In this document: positions 21,928 through 31,897 of the stretch, piece by piece
Numbering within the stretch: position 1 is the stretch's first letter
Layout: the number at the start of each line of letters is the position of its first letter
DNA from: Magnetospirillum sp. UT-4
Lineage (GTDB): Bacteria > Pseudomonadota > Alphaproteobacteria > Rhodospirillales > Magnetospirillaceae
Direction of reading: 5' to 3'
NCBI RefSeq assembly: GCF_902729435.1
Contig: NZ_CACVCG010000112.1
Coordinates: 62,001-126,000 of the forward strand
DNA length: 64,000 bases
The notes under the pieces: generated by a model
Seen by the model: only the letters and a program-made list of their open reading frames with translations
Database searches by the model: none
What the model was told of the DNA's origin: nothing
Made by a program: the position numbers and the translations under genes

Positions 21928-23191
21928 TTACCGATGGAGCCGATCCGTTCAATTCGTCCACCGCCAGCACCTCCTTCAGCGGCATCGCCAGCGCCTCGGT
22001 GGCGGCCCTGCGGGCATCGCCGATCAGGGTCTCGGCCTTGGGCCGCCAGCGGGCGGTGGTGGCGACGGCGTCGTCGAGGGCCAGGTCCAGGTCCAGCGCC
22101 GCCGCCAGATCGTGCAGGGTGACCGAGTCCAGGTCCCGGGCCAGCAGGTGGCTCTTGCCCGAGGTGGGGGCGACGAATCCGGTGGTGGTGAGGCGGCGCA
22201 GCACCGCCTGGAGGTCGCGCTCGGGCACCGCGCAGGCGGCCAGCAGGTCGCGCCGGCCCAGGCCCGGGCGCCCGTCCCTGGCCGCCGCCAGCAGCAGCGC
22301 CAGCACCTCCAGCGCCAGGGTCAGCCGCCGCGCCCCCGACGCCCGGGTCCCGGCCTCGTGATAGCCCGCCCGCCATTCCGGCAGGGCGGCGGTGACCTCG
22401 GCCCCCATCAGCACCACCGCCCAGGACAGGAACATCCACAACAGGAAGATCGGCACCACCGCGACGGCGCCGTACAGGCTGGCATAGGCGCCCGAACTGG
22501 TGACGTAGACGGTGAAGCCCCAGCGCAGCACCGCGAACAGCACCCCCGCCACCACCGCGCCGGCCAGCGCGTCCTTGATGCGCACCTGGCGGTTGGGGAT
22601 CGCGGCGAACAGCACGGTGAAGGCGGCGATGGCCAGCACGGTGGGCAGCGGCGTCGCCAGCAGGGCGGAGGTGGAGCTTCCAATCTGCAGCTTGGCCATG
22701 GCGGTGAAATAGCCATGCAGCGACAGCGAGGCGCCGATCAGCAGCGGCCCCAGGGTCAGCACCGTCCAGTAGACCAGCAGCTTGGACATCACCGACCGCG
22801 CCCGCGCCACCCGGAAGACGGCGTTGAAGGCGCCCTCGATGGTGACCAGCAGCATGATGGCGGTGAAGGCCAGGCCGACGATGCCGGCCGCCGTCAGCTT
22901 GCCGGCATTGGCGATGAAGCGGGCCACCTGGGTCTGCACCGCCTCGCCCACCGCCGGCACGAAATTGGCGAACACCCAACTGGTCAGCTGGCCGCGGATG
23001 CCGTCGAAGACCGGGAAGGCGGCCAGCATGGCCAGCGCGATGGCCATCAGGGGCACCAGCGACAGCAGCGAGGTATAGGACAGCGAGGCCGCCATGCGCG
23101 AGGCGCCGTCGGACTTGTACCGCCGCGCCACGTAGCGCATCAGGCCGCCCAGCCGCCGCGCCCTGGCCCGCAACACCGCCCCGTGATTCAT
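21917..23191 (-). CDS. YihY/UPF0761 family inner-membrane protein
   Basis: 424 residues. The first 280 form the six-helix YihY domain: MAASLSYTSLLSLVPLMAIALAM near the start, then hydrophobic segments around TAAGIVGLAFTAIMLLVTIEGAFNAVFRV, and VVPIFLLWMFLSWAVVLMGAEVTA. The C-terminal 130 residues look cytoplasmic, with a possible winged helix (RDLLAACAVPERDLQAVLRRLTTTGFV). The family was once misnamed RNase BN; true function is unknown. GGAGG upstream supports ATG 23191. Divergent from fabI. Confidence 0.88.
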   Translation of the reverse strand: MNHGAVLRARARRLGGLMRYVARRYKSDGASRMAASLSYTSLLSLVPLMAIALAMLAAFPVFDGIRGQLTSWVFANFVPAVGEAVQTQVARFIANAGKLTAAGIVGLAFTAIMLLVTIEGAFNAVFRVARARSVMSKLLVYWTVLTLGPLLIGASLSLHGYFTAMAKLQIGSSTSALLATPLPTVLAIAAFTVLFAAIPNRQVRIKDALAGAVVAGVLFAVLRWGFTVYVTSSGAYASLYGAVAVVPIFLLWMFLSWAVVLMGAEVTAALPEWRAGYHEAGTRASGARRLTLALEVLALLLAAARDGRPGLGRRDLLAACAVPERDLQAVLRRLTTTGFVAPTSGKSHLLARDLDSVTLHDLAAALDLDLALDDAVATTARWRPKAETLIGDARRAATEALAMPLKEVLAVDELNGSAPSVTSS

Positions 23192-23305
23192 CGCCCCCTC
23201 CTGTAACAATCCGGCGTCACCGCCTTTGCCCCGTGCGCCACATCGTGTAGGATGCCGCCCGCCCGCGATGCGGCCAAGAGTGTTCATACTTCCGGAGAGC
23301 AACGC

Positions 23306-24124
23306 ATGACAGCCCCCACCCCCCTGATGGCCGGCAAGAAGGGCCTGATCATGGGCGTCGCCAACGACCGCTCCATCGCCTGGGGCATCGCCAAGGCGGT
23401 GCGCGCCCAGGGCGCCGAGCTGGCCTTCACCTACCAGGGCGAGGCGCTGGAGAAGCGGGTGCGGCCGCTGGCCGCCGAGGCCGGCTCCAGCATCGTGCTG
23501 CCCTGCGACGTCTCGGACGAGGCCTCGACCGAAAAGGTGTTCGACGTGCTGCGCGAGACCTGGGGCAAGTTGGACTTCGTGGTCCACGCCATCGGCTATT
23601 CCGACAAGGAACAGCTGCGCGGCCGCTACGCCGACACCACCCTGGACAATTTCCTGAAGACCATGCACATCTCGGTCTTCTCCTTCACCCAGGTGGCGAA
23701 GCTGGCCTCGGCCATGATGCCCGACGGCGGCTCGCTGCTGACCCTCACCTATCTGGGCGCCGAGCGGGTGATGCCCCACTACAACGTCATGGGCGTCGCC
23801 AAGGCGGCGCTGGAGGCCAGCGTGCGCTATCTGGCGGTGGACCTGGGCGGCCAGGGCATCCGCGTCAACGCCATGTCGGCGGGGCCGATGAAGACCCTGG
23901 CGGCCTCGGGCATCGGCGACTTCCGCTACATCCTCAAGTGGAACGAGTACAACAGCCCGCTGAAGCGCAACACCAGCCTGGACGACGTCGGCGGCTCCGG
24001 CCTCTATCTGCTGTCGGATCTCTCCTCGGGCGTCACCGGCGAGTGCCACCATGTGGATTCCGGCTACCATGTGGTCGGCATGAAGGCGGTGGACGCCCCC
24101 GACATCACCGTCGCCAAGGACTGA
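23306..24124 (+). CDS. fabI: Enoyl-[acyl-carrier-protein] reductase (NADH) FabI
   Basis: 272 residues, the usual FabI length. It shows the N-terminal nucleotide motif [20 protein letters not shown], the catalytic region [24 protein letters not shown] and the loop [16 protein letters not shown]. It reduces the trans-2-enoyl double bond in the last step of each fatty-acid elongation round and is the triclosan/isoniazid-type target. ATG 23306 has GGAGAG upstream. aroC begins 5 bp after its stop, so the pair is probably cotranscribed. Confidence 0.96.
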   Translation: MTAPTPLMAGKKGLIMGVANDRSIAWGIAKAVRAQGAELAFTYQGEALEKRVRPLAAEAGSSIVLPCDVSDEASTEKVFDVLRETWGKLDFVVHAIGYSDKEQLRGRYADTTLDNFLKTMHISVFSFTQVAKLASAMMPDGGSLLTLTYLGAERVMPHYNVMGVAKAALEASVRYLAVDLGGQGIRVNAMSAGPMKTLAASGIGDFRYILKWNEYNSPLKRNTSLDDVGGSGLYLLSDLSSGVTGECHHVDSGYHVVGMKAVDAPDITVAKD

Positions 24125-24129
24125 CGCCG

Positions 24130-25215
24130 GTGTCCGGCAACGGCTTCGGGCAGCTGTTCCGCTTCACCACCTTCGGCGAGAGCCACGGGCCGGCCATCGG
24201 CTGCGTCATCGACGGGGTGCCGCCGCGGCTGCCGCTGTCGGAAGCCGACATCCAGCCCTTCCTCGACCGGCGCAAGCCCGGGCAGAACCGCTTCGTCACC
24301 CAGCGCCGCGAGGCCGACGAGGTGCGCATCCTGTCGGGGGTGTTCGAGGGCCGCACCACCGGCACGCCCATCGGCCTGCTGATCGAGAACGCCGACCAGC
24401 GCTCGAAGGATTACGGCGACATCCAAAACACCTACCGGCCCGGCCACGCCGACTGGGTCTACGAGCAGAAATACGGCATCCGCGACCATCGCGGCGGCGG
24501 GCGGTCCTCGGCGCGCGAGACCGCCATGCGGGTGGCGGCCGGTGCCGTCGCCCGGGTGGTGCTCAATCACCTTGTCCCCGGCGGCGTGGTGATCCGCGGC
24601 GCCATGGTGCAGATGGGTCCCAACGCCATCGACCCGGCCATGTGGGACTGGGACCAGACCCTCGCCAATCCGTTCTGGTGCCCCGATGCCGGCTCGGTGC
24701 CGCGGTGGGAGGCGTTCCTCGACGGCGTGCGCAAGGCCGGCTCGTCGACGGGGGGCATCGTCGAGGTGGTGGCCGCCGGCGTGCCGCCGGGGCTGGGGGC
24801 GCCGGTCTACGACAAGCTGGACGCCGATCTGGCCAAGGCGATGATGGGCATCAACGCGGTCAAGGGCGTCGAGATCGGCGCCGGCTTCCTCGCCGCCCAG
24901 CTCTCGGGCGAGGACAACGCCGACGAGATGCGCATGGGCGAGGGCGGGCATGTGCGGTTCCTGTCCAACAATGCCGGCGGCATCCTGGGTGGGCTGTCCA
25001 CCGGGCAGGACATCGTGGTGCGCCTGGCGGTCAAGCCCACCAGCTCGATTCTGATCCCGCGCAAGAGCGTCGATCGCGCCGGCAACGACGTCGAGGTGGC
25101 GACCAAGGGCCGCCACGACCCCTGCGTCGCCATCCGCGCCGTCCCGGTGGCCGAGGCGATGATGGCGGTGACCCTGGCCGACCACCTGCTGCGCCACCGC
25201 GGGCAGTGCGGCTGA
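24130..25215 (+). CDS. aroC: Chorismate synthase
   Basis: 361 residues. It has the family signatures [19 protein letters not shown] near the N-terminus, [29 protein letters not shown] in the middle, and later [19 protein letters not shown] (read as KGRHDPC here). It makes chorismate from EPSP using reduced FMN, the final step of the shikimate pathway. The start is GTG at 24130. A GC-rich stem follows shortly after the stop. Confidence 0.96.
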   Translation: MSGNGFGQLFRFTTFGESHGPAIGCVIDGVPPRLPLSEADIQPFLDRRKPGQNRFVTQRREADEVRILSGVFEGRTTGTPIGLLIENADQRSKDYGDIQNTYRPGHADWVYEQKYGIRDHRGGGRSSARETAMRVAAGAVARVVLNHLVPGGVVIRGAMVQMGPNAIDPAMWDWDQTLANPFWCPDAGSVPRWEAFLDGVRKAGSSTGGIVEVVAAGVPPGLGAPVYDKLDADLAKAMMGINAVKGVEIGAGFLAAQLSGEDNADEMRMGEGGHVRFLSNNAGGILGGLSTGQDIVVRLAVKPTSSILIPRKSVDRAGNDVEVATKGRHDPCVAIRAVPVAEAMMAVTLADHLLRHRGQCG

Positions 25216-25222
25216 CTTTAGC

Positions 25223-25245
25223 CCCTCCCCCGCGAGGGGGGAGGG
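25223..25245. terminator. GC-rich hairpin after aroC
   Basis: CCCTCCCCC (25223-25231) pairs with GGGGGAGGG (25237-25245) around a five-base loop just after the aroC stop. No clear T-run follows, so termination is only likely. The rest up to 25405 is GC-rich blocks in opposing orientation (CCCTCCCC..., GGGGAGGGG, CCTCCCCCGCG) with no gene, resembling fragments of intergenic repeat elements. Confidence 0.4.
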
Positions 25246-25405
25246 CGTCCAGCTTTTCTCCCCTCCCCTTGATGGGGAGGGGTTGGGGGTGGGGTGAGTT
25301 CCGCGACAATGCCGACGCGGTTCGCCCCCCACCCCGACCCTCCCCCGCGTGCGAAGCACGCATTGTTAGAGGGCGGGCTTCGCCCGCAAGGGGGGGGGGA
25401 GTCAT

Positions 25406-25879
25406 TCACTCCTTGCCGTAGCGCCGGTATTCCTTGCCGTCCCAGCGCAGCAGCTGGGTGCCGGTATCGACGGTGAGCCAGCCCCTCGCGCTTTCCTCGG
25501 TGGCGAACACCGTGTCCTCGTCGCCCCAGCCCCAGCCGACCGCCAGCCAGCCCCTGGCGGTCCAGGTGGCGAGCACGAAGGGCTGGCCCTGCTCGGCCTC
25601 CCATTCCGGCTTGGCGATCATCACCGCCAGCTCGGCGCGGCCGTCGCCGTTGAGGTCGAGGCGCCCGACCCGCAGCGCCGAGCGGTCGAAGGCATTGGCG
25701 TCGGCGGTCTCGAAATAGGGCCGCCAGTGCACCCGCACCAGCGCCAGGATGTCGTTGTGGGTTCCCGGCGGCAGCGGCAGCAGCGGCAGTTGGGCGATCT
25801 GGCGCGGCGCGTCGGCGGCCGCCGCCGGAAGGGCGATGGACAACAGCAGGGCGGCCAGAAGTCGGGCAAGTGGAGGCAT
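25406..25879 (-). CDS. Secreted protein of unknown function
   Basis: 157 residues, not recognised. A clear signal peptide (MPPLARLLAALLLSIALPAAAADA) precedes a mature domain of about 130 residues containing RLDLNGDGRAELAVMIAKPEW. The DLNGDGRAE motif resembles FG-GAP or EF-hand-like calcium loops. The rest is Trp-rich (GWLAVGWGWGDED). Probably periplasmic. It converges on aroC and is divergent from the flagellin gene. Confidence 0.7.
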   Translation of the reverse strand: MPPLARLLAALLLSIALPAAAADAPRQIAQLPLLPLPPGTHNDILALVRVHWRPYFETADANAFDRSALRVGRLDLNGDGRAELAVMIAKPEWEAEQGQPFVLATWTARGWLAVGWGWGDEDTVFATEESARGWLTVDTGTQLLRWDGKEYRRYGKE

Positions 25880-26008
25880 GGTCCCACCGGTAGCGCGAGG
25901 CGGCGGAGCATAGGCAGCGGGCGGGCGGGCGTCAACTCCCGGCAAATTGTGCGTGGCCGGCCGATCATGCTATGATTGGCCGGAACATCCGAACGCAGGT
26001 CGTTCGCC

Positions 26009-26854
26009 ATGGCGGATGAGATCACCCTTTCGGCGCTGGCCCGGACCAACCTGACGGCGCTGCAGCAGACCGCCACCTCGGTGGCGGCGCGGCAGCGCGC
26101 GCTCGCCACCGGCAAGCGGGTGAACCAGGCGCTGGACGGGCCGGTGGCCTATTTCTCCAGCACCTCGCTGGTCGCCAAGGCCAGCGATCTGGCCTCGGCG
26201 CGCGACCAGGTCAACCAGGGCGTCTCGGCCATCAATGCCGCCGTGGCCGGCGCGGCCGGCATCGACAAGCTGCTGGACCGGATCAAGGGCGTGGCGGTGT
26301 CGGCGCTGGCCAATTCCGACCCCACCGCCCGCGGCGAGGCGGCGGCGCAGATCAACGCCCTGCGCCAGCAGATCGACCTGCTGGCCGCCGACACCAGCTA
26401 CAACGGCGTCAACCTGCTGTCGGCCAACGGCTCGACCCTTTCGGTGCCGTACCAGGGCAGCGGCACCGCCGGGCTGACGGTGGCGCCCCAGGATCTCGGC
26501 TCCACCGGGCTGGGGGTGGCAGCGGCGGCGACCAACGGCACCGGAATTACCGACGCCAACGAGGCGGTGGCCGCCAACGCGCTGAACACCCTGATCGCCG
26601 AGGTCGATTCGGCTAAGGCGCAGGTGGCGTCGGTGCAGGCGTCGTTGGGGAGCAACATCTCGATCCTGACGGCGCGGGCGGAGTACAACGAGGACCTGTC
26701 GTCCGTCGCCCTCGAGGGCGCCGCCACCATCAGCACCGCCGACGTCAACCAGGAGGCGGTGGGGCTGATCGCCCTGCAGACCCGCCAGCAACTCGCCACC
26801 ACCGCGCACGCCATCTCGCAACGCGGTGAAGGCTCGGTGCTGGCGCTGTTCTGA
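26009..26854 (+). CDS. Flagellin
   Basis: 281 residues with the conserved flagellin ends. The N-terminus (ARTNLTALQQTATSVAARQRALATGKRVNQALDGPVAYF) forms the D0/D1 helices, with a DQVNQGVSAINAA heptad region. The C-terminus (LSSVALEGAATISTADVNQEAVGLIALQTRQQL...ISQRGEGSVLALF) is the matching helix. The central variable domain is short. Start at ATG 26009. flaF follows after one base. An upstream stretch near 25942-25970 (CAAA, then GCCGATCA) is only a weak sigma-28 candidate. Confidence 0.93.
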   Translation: MADEITLSALARTNLTALQQTATSVAARQRALATGKRVNQALDGPVAYFSSTSLVAKASDLASARDQVNQGVSAINAAVAGAAGIDKLLDRIKGVAVSALANSDPTARGEAAAQINALRQQIDLLAADTSYNGVNLLSANGSTLSVPYQGSGTAGLTVAPQDLGSTGLGVAAAATNGTGITDANEAVAANALNTLIAEVDSAKAQVASVQASLGSNISILTARAEYNEDLSSVALEGAATISTADVNQEAVGLIALQTRQQLATTAHAISQRGEGSVLALF

Positions 26855-26855
26855 C

Positions 26856-27224
26856 GTGCCCCGCCGGCCGGTCTCGCCCTACCTCGCCTATGACCGCAGC
26901 CAGCGTTCGGCGTTGCCGCCGCGCCAGGCCGAGGCGCTGGCCTTCACCCGGGTCGCCAACGCGTTGGAGGAATGCTGCCGCGAACCGGTGGATCGCCGCC
27001 GCCTGGAAGCGGTGCTCAGGCGCAACCAGACCCTGTGGACGGTGGTGGAGGGCGAAATCGCGCTGACCGACAACCGCCTGCCCGAGGCGCTGAAGGCCAA
27101 CCTGGCCAGGCTGGCCCGCAGCGTCGAGCACCTGACCCTGCGCGCCATGGCCAGCGGCGCCCCGGCCGACCTCCGCCCGCTCATCGACATCGACCGCCAG
27201 GTGGCGGCGGGGCTGATGGAATAG
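26856..27224 (+). CDS. flaF: Flagellar biosynthesis regulator FlaF
   Basis: 122 residues. YLAYDRSQRSALPPRQAEALAFTRVANALEEC and the later RRNQTLWTVVEGEIALTDNRLPEALKANLARLARSVE match the alphaproteobacterial FlaF family, which helps flagellin production and secretion together with FlbT (not seen here). Start GTG at 26856, one base after the flagellin stop, so the two are coupled. A strong hairpin follows the gene. Confidence 0.87.
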   Translation: MPRRPVSPYLAYDRSQRSALPPRQAEALAFTRVANALEECCREPVDRRRLEAVLRRNQTLWTVVEGEIALTDNRLPEALKANLARLARSVEHLTLRAMASGAPADLRPLIDIDRQVAAGLME

Positions 27225-27248
27225 GGCAACTCGGGCGGCCCAACGAAA

Positions 27249-27274
27249 AAAGGGCCGGCATGGGCCGGCCCTTT
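27249..27274. terminator. Bidirectional rho-independent terminator
   Basis: AAAGGGCCGGC (27249-27259) and GCCGGCCCTTT (27264-27274) form an 11-bp perfect stem with a four-base loop. An A-run precedes and a short T-run ends it, so it can serve both flaF on the plus strand and purS on the minus strand. Confidence 0.85.
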
Positions 27275-27296
27275 CGTCGTGGCGGTGGGGGAGGCG

Positions 27297-27536
27297 CTAT
27301 TCCAGTTCGATGGAATAGTTCTCGATCACCGTGTTGGCCAGCAGCTGGCGGCACATCTGCTCGACAACCTCGCGGGCCTTCGCCTTGTCGGGCTCGGCGA
27401 TGTCCAGCTCGATGAACTTGCCCTGGCGCACGTCGCGCACGCCGTCGAAGCCGAGCGAACCCAAAGCGTGCTGCACCGCCTTGCCCTGGGGGTCGAGGAC
27501 GCCGGTCTTGAGGGTGATATGAACCTTGGCCTTCAC
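27297..27536 (-). CDS. purS: FGAM synthase subunit PurS
   Basis: 79 residues, normal for PurS. VHITLKTGVLDPQGKAVQHALGSLGFDGVRDVRQGKFIELDI is the family core. PurS bridges PurL and PurQ in the three-subunit phosphoribosylformylglycinamidine synthase. Start is GTG at 27536, 14 bp after purC. purQ and purL, which usually follow, are not here: a terminator and convergent flagellar genes come next. Confidence 0.93.
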   Translation of the reverse strand: MKAKVHITLKTGVLDPQGKAVQHALGSLGFDGVRDVRQGKFIELDIAEPDKAKAREVVEQMCRQLLANTVIENYSIELE

Positions 27537-27550
27537 GTCGTCTCTCCCGT

Positions 27551-28315
27551 CTACTGCATGGTGGCGGGACCCTTCAGGTCCCGCGGGCCGCCCTCGGGCA
27601 GGATGCCGAGGCGGCGGGCCACTTCCTGGTAGGCTTCCTCGACATTGCCGAGATCGCGGCGGAAGCGGTCCTTGTCCATCTTCTCGCCGGTCTTGAGGTC
27701 CCACAGGCGGCAATTGTCGGGGCTGATCTCGTCGGCCAGCACGATCTGCATGTCGTCGCCGTTGTAGAGGCGGCCGAATTCCAGCTTGAAATCGACCACC
27801 CGGATGCCGATGCCGAGGAACAGGCCGGACAGGAAGTCGTTGACCCGCAGCGACAGGCTCATGATCTCGTCCAGGTCCTGGGTGGTGGCCCAGCCGAAGG
27901 CGGTGATGTGCTCTTCCGACACCATGGGGTCGCCCAGGGCGTCGGACTTGAAGTAGTACTCGACGATGGAGCGCGGCAGCGGCGTGCCTTCCGACAGGCC
28001 GAAGCGCTGGGCCAGCGAGCCGGCCGAGATGTTGCGCACCACCACTTCCAGCGGGATGATCTCGACCTCGCGCACCAGCTGCTCGCGCATGTTGAGGCGG
28101 CGCACGAAATGGGTCGGGATGCCGATCTCGCCCAGCTTCAGCATCAGGTATTCGCTGATCCGGTTGTTCAGCACGCCCTTGCCGGTGATGGTGCCCTTCT
28201 TCTTGTTGTTGAAGGCCGTGGCGTCGTCCTTGAAGTACTGGACAAGGGTGCCGGGCTCTGGGCCCTCGAACAGGACCTTGGCCTTGCCCTCGTAAATCTG
28301 TCTGCGTCTGGCCAT
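27551..28315 (-). CDS. purC: SAICAR synthetase PurC
   Basis: 254 residues, the family length. It begins with [36 protein letters not shown] and carries [15 protein letters not shown] and [10 protein letters not shown], the usual substrate and metal motifs. It joins aspartate to CAIR using ATP, the seventh or eighth step of purine synthesis. It is followed by purS as a two-gene unit. Confidence 0.96.
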   Translation of the reverse strand: MARRRQIYEGKAKVLFEGPEPGTLVQYFKDDATAFNNKKKGTITGKGVLNNRISEYLMLKLGEIGIPTHFVRRLNMREQLVREVEIIPLEVVVRNISAGSLAQRFGLSEGTPLPRSIVEYYFKSDALGDPMVSEEHITAFGWATTQDLDEIMSLSLRVNDFLSGLFLGIGIRVVDFKLEFGRLYNGDDMQIVLADEISPDNCRLWDLKTGEKMDKDRFRRDLGNVEEAYQEVARRLGILPEGGPRDLKGPATMQ

Positions 28316-28465
28316 GGGGAAACATCCGGATGGGGCGCGCGCATCCCGCGCGCCGGGAGAGAAGTGTCGGTTCATATAGCAGGGACGGGCCGGCCATACA
28401 ATTGGGGTGACGGGGGAAGGCATATCCCCCGTCCTATTCGCCCGCCCCGATTGTGGGGAAGAGCA

Positions 28466-30484
28466 TCACGCCGCGGCGCGGCGGCCGCGCTCGCGGTCGG
28501 CGATGAAGCGCGCCAGGGCGGCGGCGTCCACCGCCGATTCGTCGAACCGCAGGCGGGCGCGGTTGTCGGCCATCTCCACCACGTGGAAGGGCACGGCGAC
28601 CGCCAGGCCATCCACGTGCAGCCGGCCGTTGGGTGCCACCTCCTCGTCGTCGGACAGCTCGAGCTGGCCGCCGCACAGCGAGATGTCGACCATGCGGGCG
28701 GCGATGGTGTCGTTGCCGGCATTGATGCTGGCCCCGGCATCGAGCGGGATGCGCGGGTTGCGGCGGCGGTTGACCTCGGGCGTGGCAGTGCGCACGGCGG
28801 CGTTGAGCACCCGGCGCAGGCCGGCGACCTCGTGCGCCATGGATTCGAGCAGGCTGTTGACCTCGGTGGCGCGCTGGCCGGTCGATGCGGCTTCCTCGGC
28901 CACCGAGGCGATGCGCTCCGAGACCTCGCGGGCGGCGTCGCTGGTCTCGACCACGTTGCGCACGATCTCCTGGGTCGCCGCCTCCTGCTCCTGCACCGCC
29001 GCGGCGATGGAGCTGGACACCGCCGATACCTCGGTGAACGAGCGCAGCATCTCGTCGATCTCGGCCGCCACCTGGTTGCCGACGTGGCGCAGCTGCTGGA
29101 TCTGGCGGGTGATCTCCTCGGTGGACTTCCCGGTCTGCTCGGCCAGGTGCTTGACCTCCTCGGCAACCACGGCGAAGCCGCGGCCGGCCACGCCGGCGCG
29201 CTGCGCCTCGATGGTGGCGTTGAGCGCCAGCATGTGGGTGCGCCGCGCGATGTCGGCGATCAACTCGGCGACATCGCCGATGCGGGACATGGCCTGGGTC
29301 AGTTCGTCGACGGTGGCGCCGGTGCGGCTGCCCATGCCGACCACCGTCTCGACCATGTGGGTGGACGAATCCACCCGCGAGGCGATCTCGCGGATCGAGG
29401 CCGACAGTTCCTCGGCGGCGCCGGCTACCGTCTGGGCATTGGCCAGCGCCTGCTCGGCGGCGCCGGCGACGGTGCGCGAATACTCGCCGACACTGACCGC
29501 CGAGGTGGCCATGGCGGCGGCGGTGGCGGCGATGCGCTGGCCCTCGGCGCCCACCTTCTCGACCGCCGCGGCGGTCTCGATCTCGACCGAATCGGCCATG
29601 GCCAGCAGGGCCGCCAGGCGGTGCTTCTCGGCCTCGGCGGCCATGCGCTCGCGCTCGGCCGCCATGGTGACGACCTCGGCGGCGTGGCGGCGGAACACCA
29701 CCAGCGCGCTGGCGATGGGGCCAAGCTCGTCTTTGCGTTCGGGCGATACCCGAAGCGGCACGTGGTGGCGCTCGGCCATGGTGTCGTCGACGTCCCTGCG
29801 CAGGGCGGTCAGGCTGCGGCTGACATGCCAGCCGATGGCGCCGGCGATGGCCAGGGCGCTCAGGGCGGCAAGGGTGGTGGCGAGGATCATGGTGGTGCGC
29901 AGGGCGTCGTTGGCCGAGCGCACGTCGGAGACCCGGCCCAGCAATTCGCCCATCTCGGCCCAGGTCAGGTCGTTGATCTGGACGTTCAGTTCCTCGAGGC
30001 GGTCGTAGAGGATGGTCGCCAGCTCGTCGAAATTCACCATGCGGGGATTGCCGGCGGCGCGGCCGCCGGCATTGTAGGCCTCGACCATGGCCTTGCCGGC
30101 GCGCAGATAGGGCGGGAACACGCCCTCGATGCGTTCCAGCAGGTTGAAGGCCTCCTCCAGCTTCATCTGCTCGGCCAGGCTCTTGGCGGTGTCGATGTGG
30201 TTGACGAAGCTCTTGGCCCGTTCCTCGGCCTCGGCCACCGCATCGGCGTCGCCGGTGGCGGCGGCGTCGGACAGGAACTGTTGGACCTGGATGATGTCGT
30301 CGCGGACGTCGCGCAGGGCGATCAGCAGCGGGATGCTGTAATTGGCCACGTGGTCGGCCCGGCTGGAGACGTCGGCAAGCGGCTCCGCCTGGCGCTGGAT
30401 GGACAGGACGGTCAGTGCCGCCAGGGCCAGGATGACAGCGATGCTTCCTGCAAACCCGCCAAGAATGAGACCGCGCAGCGACAT
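28466..30484 (-). CDS. Methyl-accepting chemotaxis protein with C-terminal PilZ domain
   Basis: 672 residues. N-terminal membrane helix (about 7-28), a helical sensory domain of about 160 residues, a second helix near 190-212, a HAMP-like linker, and a methyl-accepting signalling domain with hairpin tip [21 protein letters not shown] and [15 protein letters not shown]. After it is a PilZ domain (about 575-672) with RRRNPRIPL (RxxxR) and DISLCGGQL (DxSxxG), the residues that bind cyclic-di-GMP. It should couple chemotaxis signalling to cyclic-di-GMP level. The periplasmic ligand is unknown. Confidence 0.93.
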   Translation of the reverse strand: MSLRGLILGGFAGSIAVILALAALTVLSIQRQAEPLADVSSRADHVANYSIPLLIALRDVRDDIIQVQQFLSDAAATGDADAVAEAEERAKSFVNHIDTAKSLAEQMKLEEAFNLLERIEGVFPPYLRAGKAMVEAYNAGGRAAGNPRMVNFDELATILYDRLEELNVQINDLTWAEMGELLGRVSDVRSANDALRTTMILATTLAALSALAIAGAIGWHVSRSLTALRRDVDDTMAERHHVPLRVSPERKDELGPIASALVVFRRHAAEVVTMAAERERMAAEAEKHRLAALLAMADSVEIETAAAVEKVGAEGQRIAATAAAMATSAVSVGEYSRTVAGAAEQALANAQTVAGAAEELSASIREIASRVDSSTHMVETVVGMGSRTGATVDELTQAMSRIGDVAELIADIARRTHMLALNATIEAQRAGVAGRGFAVVAEEVKHLAEQTGKSTEEITRQIQQLRHVGNQVAAEIDEMLRSFTEVSAVSSSIAAAVQEQEAATQEIVRNVVETSDAAREVSERIASVAEEAASTGQRATEVNSLLESMAHEVAGLRRVLNAAVRTATPEVNRRRNPRIPLDAGASINAGNDTIAARMVDISLCGGQLELSDDEEVAPNGRLHVDGLAVAVPFHVVEMADNRARLRFDESAVDAAALARFIADRERGRRAAA

Positions 30485-30562
30485 GGGTCTCTCCCTCCGA
30501 AACCGAATTGACCGGCGCATCGTAGGGGCAAAGGGGGAAGCTGCCAATCCCGTTCGGTGGCC

Positions 30563-31318
30563 CTATTGCAATGCAACGGGGGCATGGCTGGCCCGGTCCG
30601 GCCGGGCGGCCGCGAACAGCCATGTTGGGGCGGAATCGGGGCCGGGGGCGGGCAGGGCGATCAGCGACGACGACACCGTTCCGAAGCCGTCGGCACGGGT
30701 GAAGCACATGGCCGCCTTCTCCTCGCCGCCATCGCTTGCGGCCGGCCCGCCATCGGCCATCAGCGCCGCCCATTCGGCCCAGTCCGCCGCCGCCGGATCG
30801 GGCACCCGCGCGGCGGCGAAGCGCGGCAGGTAGGCCGCCACCCGGGCGCTGGCCGGATCGTCCAGATCCAGCGCGGTCAGCATGTGCAGGCCCGCGGGGA
30901 CCGGAGCCGCGGTCACCCGGGCGCCGCCATCGGCGCGGATCCAGAAGGCGTCGCGGTTGTCGGCGATCACCAGGTTGAACGGCCGGTACGCGCGCCCGTC
31001 CAGCCCGGACAGCGCCGCCGCGGCATCGGCGGCGTCGGCGTGGTCGAGCGCCTCGAGCACCAGTTCCCCGCGCGAGCGCTTGCCGGCGGCCGGACCCAGC
31101 GTGCCGACGCGGTTGAGGATGGCGGCCGCCATGCCATGATCGTTCAGCCCCAGCCACGACCCGCCGGCCAGCACATCGCGCCCGGCCACCACCTCGGCGC
31201 GGTCCGGCCAGTGGCGTCCGGGGGGCAGCCACGGGCGCCCGGCCATCTCGTCGCGGTTGGCGGCGATCAGCACCGGCCAGGCATGGCCGGGGCGACGCAG
31301 GATGAGGAAGGTGCACAT
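30563..31318 (-). CDS. NRDE family protein (TANGO2-like)
   Basis: 251 residues. It begins MCTFLILRRPGHAWPVLIAANRDE, with the family NRDE motif and a Cys at position 2 that could become an N-terminal nucleophile, plus AGGSWLGLNDHGMAAAILN. The TANGO2/DUF833 family has been linked to haem handling and Ntn-hydrolase-like chemistry, but its bacterial role is unsettled. It stands alone between the MCP gene and the divergent DUF1476 gene. Confidence 0.88.
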   Translation of the reverse strand: MCTFLILRRPGHAWPVLIAANRDEMAGRPWLPPGRHWPDRAEVVAGRDVLAGGSWLGLNDHGMAAAILNRVGTLGPAAGKRSRGELVLEALDHADAADAAAALSGLDGRAYRPFNLVIADNRDAFWIRADGGARVTAAPVPAGLHMLTALDLDDPASARVAAYLPRFAAARVPDPAAADWAEWAALMADGGPAASDGGEEKAAMCFTRADGFGTVSSSLIALPAPGPDSAPTWLFAAARPDRASHAPVALQ

Positions 31319-31434
31319 GCAAGAAATCCGTTTCGGCGATGGCTCCGGGCGGCTATAACACCATCGCCGCATTGGCGGGCCGGTTCAACGACAACCACTT
31401 TGCATCAGTGGAACTAAAGGTGAGGAAGGGTGCC

Positions 31435-31761
31435 ATGACGATCTTCGACGACCGCGAGAAAGCGTTCGAGGCGAAGTACCGGATGGACCAGGAAACCCAG
31501 TTCAAGATCAACGTGCGGCGCGACAAGCTGCTGGGCCTGTGGGCTGCCGAGAAACTGGGTCTCGAGGGCGACGCTGCCAAGGCCTATGCGCTGTCGGTTG
31601 TGGACGCCGAATTCACCGAGCCCGACCACGACGCCAGCCACAAGGTTGTGCGCGACTTCGCCGCCCAGGGCGTGGCGGTGGACGAAAAGACCGTCCAGCG
31701 CGAATTGCAGCTCCTTCACGAAGTGGCGCGCGAGCAGATCGTCGCCGAATACCGGAAATAG
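31435..31761 (+). CDS. DUF1476 protein, F1-ATPase zeta-subunit family
   Basis: 108 residues. MTIFDDREKAFEAKYRMDQETQFKINVRRDKLLGLWAAEKLGL is the signature of the alphaproteobacterial DUF1476 family. The Paracoccus denitrificans member is the zeta subunit, whose N-terminal segment inhibits ATP hydrolysis by F1-ATPase. An N-terminal helix of the same kind is present here, so a role as ATP-synthase inhibitor is likely by family. The abiE promoter region follows. Confidence 0.9.
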   Translation: MTIFDDREKAFEAKYRMDQETQFKINVRRDKLLGLWAAEKLGLEGDAAKAYALSVVDAEFTEPDHDASHKVVRDFAAQGVAVDEKTVQRELQLLHEVAREQIVAEYRK

Positions 31762-31803
31762 GCGGGGCGGGCACAGCCGAGCGGCGTGACGCGCATGGCC
31801 ATC

Positions 31804-31831
31804 TTGACCAAACTGCGTCTCAATGTTAAAC
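31804..31831 (+). promoter_or_regulatory. Distal abiE promoter candidate (P1)
   Basis: TTGACC at 31804-31809 and TTAAAC at 31826-31831 with a 16-bp spacer. The -10 lies in the left arm of the first palindrome. The arrangement matches the proximal candidate almost base for base in spacing. Confidence 0.45.
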
Positions 31832-31861
31832 GTCCTAAGGACGTTTAACATTGAGACGCAG
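31813..31861. repeat. Perfect 49-bp palindrome 1 (24 bp + 1 + 24 bp)
   Basis: Left arm 31813-31836, centre A at 31837, right arm 31838-31861, with no mismatch. The 13-bp core CGTCCTAAGGACG (31831-31843) is shared with palindrome 2; the outer arms (CTGCGTCTCAATGTTAAA side) are not. It lies 51 bp after the DUF1476 stop. A single-base loop and no T-run argue against a terminator. Confidence 0.95.
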
Positions 31862-31897
31862 GCGAAGGCAGCCGCTGAAGGCCATTGAGTGGCGTGC

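Noticed and set aside
25942-25970. Sigma-28 promoter upstream of flagellin
   Set aside because: The GCCGATCA element is acceptable, but the matching upstream box is weak and the spacing is short, so it is mentioned only as a candidate.
27908-30511. 867-codon open frame opposite the chemoreceptor gene
   Set aside because: It is a high-GC shadow, Gly/His/Asp-rich, with no family features, while the minus strand encodes a complete MCP-PilZ protein.
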